Assembly (NCBI RefSeq): GCF_001540865.1
Contig: NC_033632.1
Span: forward strand, 714,478-778,477
Length of the DNA stretch: 64,000 nt
Source: Ananas comosus
Lineage: Eukaryota; Streptophyta; Magnoliopsida; Poales; Bromeliaceae
Direction: 5' to 3'
Part shown: in pieces, positions 56,787-64,000 of the stretch
Position numbering within the stretch: position 1 is the first letter of the stretch
Layout: every line of letters starts with the position of its first letter
Position numbers and translations under genes: made by a program
The notes under the pieces: model-generated
Told to the model about the DNA's origin: nothing
Seen by the model: only the letters and a program-made list of their open reading frames with translations
Databases searched by the model: none

Positions 56787-59700
56787 TCAAGGATTTTCGA
56801 ACATTTGACAAGCCTGAGGCATGTTCTTCCACGGGAAGGCATTGAGGCCGAGCCCATTACTGAATATATAAGTTGAATCGATAGAAACAGGCCTGTTGCA
56901 AAAGTCTTCAGCTAAAAGTGCCGTTATTACCTCGTTGACATCATAATCTTCTTTTGCAATTTCAGAACTTCCATGAAACCAGTTAGAATCAAGCAATTCG
57001 TCTGGCCTTAAGAAATCCGGGCGAGATAGGGTTTCTTGTTCGCTTGACCGTGGGCCTGGAATTTGCTCACCAGAAGCAAAGATAATATTCGATCCTGTGG
57101 AAGTTTTAGTAATGTGAATTTCAAGTTACGCATCTAAAATAAAGAGCTTCAGGAGAAATGCTTGCTAGGTAGAGCTGTCTGAAGGACTAATTGCTTTACA
57201 TTGAAAAACCCTGTCAAACAGCCTTGTGCTGCAGCTAGCAGCAGAAGATACGAAGTAGAACTTCCTGCTTTTGGAGAAGCCAGAAACTTTCTGGCCTAGA
57301 TAGAATAATTCTACAAAACTCTTTGAAAAAACACTAATCGCAACAACTTCCCACGACAACAAAAGCAGAAACTTCAAGTTAAGAGTTTATGCTCTTTGGG
57401 GTTCAAAAGTTCATTTCAGCTTCTTACCACAACAAGAAGTCCAAACTTCCATTTGACTGATGCTAGACTGTCCCACTTCTTGGAACAGAGAAGCTTCAAC
57501 ATAAGCTAGGGCCAGACACACAAAGCGAGATTATTATATAAAGCAGTACAGATGCTTACCAAAAGGCGAGTTGGGGGGTGGAAGCTCATCAAGCGGGCTG
57601 CTGCAAAGAGGAGGCGTGCACTCATTTAAAAAAGTAGGAAATTTACTCCACGGAGAAGCTATTTCATTATAACCTACCAAGCGTTGGTTGTAGACATTAA
57701 TCTCAGGAGCTTCTGCCAAGTCATTGGTTGTCAAAACTGAAGAACCAGAACTATTTGGGCATGGCCGATTTTCCAAGCTGTTTACAGTTGGTGATATGTT
57801 AATAAGGGATTCTAAAAGACCGGTATTTTGCATAGAGGCAAAAGTGTTGTTTTGCACCGAATGAATTGTAGCAGGAGATTGCAGATAAGTATCAACTGCT
57901 TTATCTAACCAAGGATCATCCGTGGTAAAATCAGTCTCAGAATATTGGAGTGAAGGGAGCTCCAACTTCACGGCCCCTTGAAGGGGCTTAGAAGCAGAGG
58001 AGAAGCCATTCAAAAGGGAATGGCCACCACCAAAAGCACTCACTAGAGGCGCTTCTGGGTTCTTACTGCCAGGGTCAGGATCATAAGAATAACTGGAGAG
58101 TTGCTCAACAACAGGAAGCCCAGTGGGAAGAGAGATCGTTTCATTAAGCTGTCTTGTGTGGTTCATTGAATTCGTGAAGCAACGATTTTGCACCCCCAAA
58201 CTCTGAATACGCATGCTAGAGAGAGAAAAATTAGAGTTTGGTGGCGGTAGGTAGGATAAGGCTCCTGGGTTGGCATTTAAATTGTCGAAGATGATATAAG
58301 GCAAGTCAACATTGTTTCCGTGGAAAATATAGTTTGGCCTTTCAGGGAAACTGCTGCTAAAGCTGCTAGCGACGTGAGATTGCTGATTTTCGTTTTGTAC
58401 TTGAACAGTGATATTTTCTGGGTAAATTGGTAACCCCATTCGCAAACGCTTCTTTATCCGGGTGTTCCAATAGTTCTTTATCTCGTTATCTGTCCGCCCT
58501 GGTAACTGAAGAAAAAAAGCATATTTGAGTTTAATTCTGGAAAATTTAAACAAATCTCAAAAAGAAATTATCAGGGTTGTATAAAATAGTCCTCTTTCAC
58601 ATATATTGCATCGCAGGCCCCCAACCTCTAAAATATTTCAGTTGATTCCCCAACATTTCCATTTGTTTGTACTCTTTAGCATTCTGTTATGTTCCCATTT
58701 TTTTCCTTATACTGGATAGAATACCACATAATCACCATATGAGAAGTCAAAAGCCACTTACACGGGAGTTATGTGGTGATTGTGTGGATATATCCAACTT
58801 GGAGGAAATAAATGGAATTGCTACAAATAGCGAAGGCTAGGGACTCAAATCCATAAATTTTAAGGCGAAGGACAAAACTAAAGCTATGATTAGAGGTTAA
58901 GGAGCCTTAGGGCGATTTACTCATCCTCTGTCACTATAACCTGAAAAAAAAGCACATAGAATGAAATTGCAGAAAACAACTGTTTGAAGGAAAAGAAGTA
59001 TAGATCTTCATACAAGATCGAGACATATGAGAAAGCAAGAAGTCACTTCTCTTTAACTAAGATATACAAGTAACGGAGATGTCTAGAGCTTTTAAGAAGC
59101 CAAACGAGTGCCAGATATCCAATCAGTTAAAACCCCATGTTGAAGAAATATAGTTCTTGTGTCTATTGATATTCTCCACATACCCAAAAATATTGAGACA
59201 TCAAATATATAACTATTCTTTTGCAAATTTATCTGTCACTTTATATGAAATGTACTTCATTCTTTACAGATGGAGTATCCAAACTTCATCGATAGATACA
59301 ACAGAACTTAACCATCAAGAGCATTATCAAACAGCGGGAGTATGCAAGCTAACTGTATGCATAATATGCCTTTTTATAAAATAGAGTCGCAGGCAAAGGA
59401 GGACTTGGAATTTATTATACAATGAGGATTTTTTTGTACTAAACACAGCTTTATATGCGTCAGAATGAATTCATGACCAAGTACAGATTCCGAGGAGGAG
59501 GAATCAATATATTAAGAAGGGTAGAAGCTAAAGTGAGACTTGTTCAGTTTATATTACTAAGACTTATGACAAAATTACGGACATATGTGCTGCAACCAAA
59601 AAGCATAGGCTAAAACAAAACCAAGGATAAAGAAGGTAAAATGCATAGAACTCACCTCAACTATATTGCATTTTATTGAGTAAAATATTTCAATCTTGCA

Positions 59701-60405
59701 ACCTACTGTTTCGATACTTTTGAGAACAGAAACTCATATTATGTTCTGCTAGAACTTGATGCTTGTCGTTTAAAACCAACGAAGAAGAAGAAGAGGAAGA
59801 GGAAGTTACAGAATATCCCATGAAGTAACAGAACATTCCATGATATAACAGAATATTTCATTAGAAAGGTTCCCAAATACCATCAAGTTTTGATTGAGAG
59901 GTAGTTAAATCAAACATAGTGAAAGGTTAGGTAATAAAACATTTTTAAAGTTTGTGGACCTATTGCAAAATGCACTGTCATTAGGCATCACTATGCTAAA
60001 TAAGGTTGCAGTACAAAGGACAAAATATTTACTTACACGAGCAGCCATTTTAGCCCATTTGTTCCCTAACATAGCGTGCAGTTGAATGATCTTATCCTCC
60101 TCCTCTTGAGTGATGGCACCTCTCTTCAAGTTTGGCCTCAGATGATTAGCCCATCGGAGACGGCAGCTCTTACCGCAGCGCGACAGGCCCGAATTCTTTT
60201 GAACAGCATTCCAGTTCCCCTCCCCGTGCTTCTTAACGTAGTCGATGAGAATGGCATCTTCAGCAGAAGTCCAAGGTCCCTTCTTTAAAACAGGGGCTCC
60301 TCCATTAGCTGATCCGCCGCTACTGCTACCTTCATCAAAGGATGGAGAATCAATCCGATCCTTTGGCATGATTGTAGTTTCAGTTCCCTTTTTTGCATTA
60401 GTCAT
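56787..60405 (-). CDS. GAMYB: GAMYB-type R2R3-MYB transcription factor
   Basis: On the minus strand, exons 60405-60037, 58505-57560 and 57094-56787 join in frame to 540 residues. R2R3 repeats begin near residue 41 ([36 protein letters not shown]) and the intron splits R3 before [20 protein letters not shown], the family position. Conserved later motifs are [23 protein letters not shown] and the C-terminal [23 protein letters not shown]. GAMYBs activate gibberellin-responsive genes such as alpha-amylase genes, and act in anther and tapetum development. The miR159 site lies in exon 2. A leader intron (about 61787-60418) precedes the ATG. The N-terminal start at 60405 is the first methionine after the acceptor. 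Confidence 0.94.
57140..57515. repeat. Degenerate MITE-like repeat in GAMYB intron 2
   Basis: Contains GGGGTTCAAAAGTTCATTTC, AGCTTCTTACCACAACAAG and CTTCTTGGAACAGAGAAGC, in the same order as the TIM8 intron repeat. Boundaries are approximate. Confidence 0.5.
57944..57964 (-). promoter_or_regulatory. miR159 target site in GAMYB
   Basis: The minus strand reads TGGAGCTCCCTTCACTCCAAT, the well-known miR159/miR319-type target of GAMYB genes. It encodes the LELPSLQ part of the conserved motif. Cleavage by miR159 limits GAMYB transcript level. Confidence 0.92.
58590..58920. repeat. Dispersed repeat in GAMYB intron 1
   Basis: Words such as CCCCCAACCTCTAAAATATT, ACCACATAATCACCATATG and GTTATGTGGTGATTGTGTGG match, in changed order or strand, those near 20110-20345 and 43435-43690. 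Tentative family. Confidence 0.4.
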
Positions 60406-60417
60406 TTGTCCAAGCCT

Positions 60418-61787
60418 GATTACAAGGATAGGTAAGATAACACACAGTCACACAGAGCATCTAAATCTATTATATATAATGATACGACTTCTGACCAAAA
60501 CCATGAAGCTACCCTCAATCATTAGAAACTGAGCAAAATTTTTTAAATGAAAATATTATCATGATAATATATTCACCAATTTGTACATATCCTAAACATT
60601 ATGTGAACCGTCTTAAGTATATTTGATCGTAAAATCTCCGCACCACCCTATTATAAGATTATATACAAATTTTTTTAAAAAAAAAGGACAGTAAAGATAA
60701 GTTTATCTGACCTTTCTCTATGTGGATGGTTCATTAATTATCTATCATGATCACAGTGAATTTTATCTCTTTATTTCTGGAGCCATCTATCCAATCCAAT
60801 CCTTTCATATTTAATCTCAATCAAATTTTTATGAATATCTCCTATTAGTTCTCTCTAAAGATAAGAATTTTCTGAGCTTTCGCCACTACAGCGGCTCAAT
60901 TAATGCAAAATTCCGACAAAAATAAAAAGGCAGTCCTTGCTTATATATGGACAAAGAATGAAACACACAAAAAGTTATCATTTTCTGCCAAAAAAAATTA
61001 TAATAACAAATCCAAGTTCATGACGAAATCTTTAATACAATTCAAACCCAAAGCGAAAAATGGATAGATCTTAAATCCTGTTGGACCCAATGCATTTAAA
61101 ACCTAGCAAATAGAGTAAGAATCCAAAAGTAGTAACTGCTGTTGGGGGGTAAAAAAAATCCTTCCAAAACTCCCACATTCATAAAAATCACTAAGGAATC
61201 AATAAGAAGTAACAAAGAAAACTTAAAAATGAGTTCTTAAATGAAGTTTCATTATATAGCAATAACTCCAAGGCAAGTATAAATCAACTTTAAAGCAAAA
61301 AATTGGAAAGGAAACAAAAACTCAATGGAAACGATGGATAGATTTTAAATCTCTCTCAAACACAACACAAATAAACCCATGAATCAGCATAAAAGTCCAA
61401 AATTAGCAACTGCTTTAGTAAAAATTCTTTTGTTTTTCCTCCATAAAAACAACTCCTGCTAAACTCTAAATCAACTCTATAGCCAAAAATATAGTAAGAA
61501 AATCAATACAACTTAACAACAAGCACATAAATGGGGTCTCTTTATATGGCAGCAACTCTAGAAAAAGTCTAAACCAACTTAAAGCCAAAAATTATATTTT
61601 TTTAAAAAAAACCCTAAAACTCAATAGAAACCATGTATAGATCCTAAATACTCTCCGCCTGTGCACATTTAAACCAGGAATCTGAGAAAGCGCACAAAAT
61701 TAGCAACTACAAGTAGTGAAAATTTAGCTTTTTTATTTCCGAACTCCATCTATAAACCTAAAAATCGGAAATTTTAAGCAAATCACC
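60418..61787 (-). other. GAMYB leader intron with three degenerate tandem units
   Basis: The donor (TTCGAG/GTGATTTG, minus strand) is near 61787 and the acceptor (GTAATCAG) is near 60418. From about 61040 to 61740 the words GGATAGATCTTAAATC, GGATAGATTTTAAATC and GTATAGATCCTAAATA recur at about 61062, 61336 and 61625, each followed by GTCCAAAATTAGCAACTGC-type sequence. The period is about 275-295 bases. Confidence 0.6.
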
Positions 61788-63403
61788 TCGAATCAAACCG
61801 ATTGGGGGCGCGATCGAACTCTGTGGGAAGCGATAAATCGACGGGGATCAGAGAGACTAAGGGATCTGCCTCATCCCCCTCCTCTCCCTCGAAGGAGCTC
61901 CGCGAAATGGAGAACGAAATGGAGAGAGAGGGAGAGAGAGCGAGAAAGAGAGAACGGAGTCGGGGTGATATGGAGGAGAAAAGGGGCGAGTAAAAATAGT
62001 AGCAGTGAAAAGCTAGGGGATTTTTTTTTTAATTTTTGCAGAAATTGTATTTTTTTTTTTTTAGAGAGAGATTTGTGATGTGATTTATAGACTACAGTAA
62101 TACAGTATAGGAGGGGCGAGATGGAGATTTTTGGGAAAACAATAGAGATTTTATTGTAGAGATATAGGATTACTCCAAGAAAATAGCTAAGATACATGAG
62201 AGAGAGAGAGAGAGAGAGAGATGCCTCATCCCTCTCCTTATTATTTGCTATTTATTCGAATTTCAAAATTTTAAAAATTTTTATAATGGTCATCTTTTGT
62301 ATACAAAAACAAAAAAATCTGTTCATTATGTTCATTTCGAGAGCTGTACCACTTTTTGAAAAAAAAAAAAAAATCTAGGGGTTGGAAATTTCGAAACTCA
62401 AACTAATAAATTGCCTCCTTGCACTCTAAGATTTGAATTTTTTTAATTCAAAAATTCCTACACATTTTAGTCGAAATATTTGATTTAATTGAAAAAAAAA
62501 GGTACCATAATTGGAATGGAACATTGGCTCTAAATTTAAATGGATGTACAAAATTAGAGCTTGATATTGCTCATAGATACCGCAAATGTACCAGCACGAT
62601 TGAAAATAATTGAAATATATGATAGGACGAAATTGCACCGTGCACTTAAAAAGGACACTTGACACAATGGGATTCAGGGTAAAATAACTTGAACCTGGGT
62701 TGGATTTGAGATTGGGCTTGAGCTCGTGCTCTTTTAATTTAAGGCACAACTAAACACGTGTAAACTCTCTTAACCTAAAGACTATAGAATATTAAAATTT
62801 ACCGTCAGCCATGTTGAGAAAATAATCTCAAGATGTGATATTAATGTTTATACTCAGAACTACACAATTCAATTTAGTTAAGTATATACTGTGGGTGGAT
62901 ACCTAATAAGTTCTTTATGGGTAATGTAAATTTGACACGAATTAAATGAGCCAGATTGAGTTTTGATCTACTATAAATGACAAGAATTTAAGTTAGCTTA
63001 GCTCGATCGTGTCAAGCTCTGAGAAAAACATTGCGATCTTACTAGCGATTTGCGATGAGATCCGCAATCATGTAAATCACATTGTTGATTTGGTGAACAT
63101 TTTTTGTATAATATTTTCCACCCAAATCATGTTTTGTGTTCTCTGTCTAATCCATTGCTAGTTCAGTAGTTTTACATGTCAGTAGCGGATTATAGAAAAA
63201 AATTTTTTCTTTTGACAAGGGAAAAAAAATTAAAGTTAAAGAGTGCATTGCAGGGTGTTTTCAACAAGATAATATAAAATTCAATTCTCATGCTCTTGAA
63301 TTATAACATAAAGTTAACATTTCTGATTTTTTCACTATAAGTGAGAAGTATTTTTTGAAAATGACTTACCACCTCCATTGTAACGAACCTTGCTTACGAT
63401 TTA
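61788..63403. other. GAMYB upstream region
   Basis: GA-rich leader at 61918-61962 and (GA)n at 62197-62221. The rest is AT-rich. No other gene is seen. Confidence 0.5.
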
Positions 63404-63406
63404 TAA

Positions 63407-63637
63407 GGCTTAGTTTGGTATTGAGGCCTATATAACGCTATTAGATAAAATGGAGTTGTGAAAAAAGCATATAGGGATATGCTTTCGCGTTCTCCGGTGG
63501 GACCGCAGAAAATATAGCGTAACCGACTAATCGCAATATGCGGAATGCAATATTACGTACAGAAACAAACAGAATATTTTTCCAACGTACTTTCCCACCG
63601 TACGTAACGCAATCTCCCCGCAAATCCAAACAAAGCC
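63407..63637. mobile_element. Tourist-like (PIF/Harbinger) MITE, 231 bp
   Basis: The left end GGCTTAGTTTGGTATTGAGG and the right end in reverse GGCTTTGTTTGGATTTGCGG form an inverted repeat. TAA flanks both sides (63404-63406 and 63638-63640), the 3-bp target of Tourist-like elements. The interior is more GC-rich than the flanks and has no coding frame of note. Confidence 0.75.
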
Positions 63638-63640
63638 TAA

Positions 63641-64000
63641 ATTCTTTTTCTCCCCCCAAAATTTGCTATTCATATAGTAAAATAAACGGATAGTGGCCCA
63701 AGTATTCTGATATTGCAATTTAGTCTCTAATATTTTATATATATTTTAGCTCTGAAGTTTTAAGTGGATTGAAATTTTACTTACGGCCACCAAAGAAAAT
63801 CTATATTTTCTTTTGTGTTATTGTAATCCTATTTCAAATACAATAAATTGAAGAAGCTCTGCTTTGAATTTTTAACTCTTGGAATCTCTCGTATCTCATT
63901 TTGAATTTTTAAATTTATTACACTGTGCCGGTCCAAATCCGGCCCGGTCCAACTTATACAGCATATGCTGATTCCGGTCCGGTTCGGTCGCGCTACAACG
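63641..64000. other. AT-rich DNA ending in a GC-rich CCGG-repeat stretch
   Basis: No gene is seen. The last 75 bases carry repeated GGTCCGG/CCGGTCC words and may be the start of another repeat that continues beyond the window. Confidence 0.4.

Overview
This is a window of plant nuclear DNA. The evidence is spliced genes with GT-AG introns, a nuclear-type tRNA-Asn(GUU), plant-specific families (VQ, PORR, SUVH, GAMYB with a miR159 site, SIP aquaporin), and plant SINE, LINE, hAT, Mutator-like, Tourist-like and foldback elements. GAMYB and calmodulin look monocot-like. My best guess is a commelinid monocot such as pineapple, but the sequence alone does not prove this.

Layout. 1-808: the 3' end of a P-class PPR gene. 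2310-7563 (+): a 13-exon dihydropyrimidinase. 7564-16043: AT-rich, repeat-rich DNA holding a 510-bp hAT-type element (8204-8713), a small VQ-motif gene (10347-10718), a tRNA-Asn (11413-11486), a SINE and a foldback element. 16044-17943 (+): calmodulin. 19151-21435 (-): SIP2-type aquaporin. 22709-25136 (-): plastid DUF3007 membrane protein. 26460-27782 (+): PORR-domain organelle RNA-binding protein, divergent from the DUF3007 gene. 28707-29584 (-): bL36-type ribosomal protein. 30813-32809 (+): TIM8, divergent from bL36. 33652-39002: a nest of transposons, namely two complete foldback elements and one truncated one flanked by (TA)n, a 5'-truncated LINE with an intact 1017-codon frame and 16-bp target duplication, and a 614-bp Mutator-like element with 9-bp target duplication. 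40091-42178 (+): single-exon SUVH histone methyltransferase. 45411-50355 (+): 13-exon ERGIC3/ERV46-like cargo receptor. 52201-55006 (+): a three-exon acidic membrane protein of unknown function with two NPF motifs. 56787-60405 (-): GAMYB with a miR159 site. 60406-64000: GAMYB leader intron and upstream DNA with a Tourist-like MITE.

The genes do not form an operon-like system. They are independent housekeeping and regulatory genes. Two divergent pairs encode organelle proteins: DUF3007 (plastid) with PORR (organelle RNA), and bL36 with TIM8 (the latter mitochondrial). Each pair shares an intergenic promoter region.

The most interesting signals are: (i) a SINE family and a LINE that share a 3' hairpin tail, consistent with the LINE mobilising the SINE; (ii) three genes in which an exon 3' end and its splice donor are duplicated into the following intron; (iii) a family of foldback elements lodged in (TA)n microsatellites; (iv) a 20-nt perfect inverted repeat in the calmodulin 3' UTR; and (v) a GC-AG intron in dihydropyrimidinase. 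I found no CRISPR array, prokaryotic system or viral genome.
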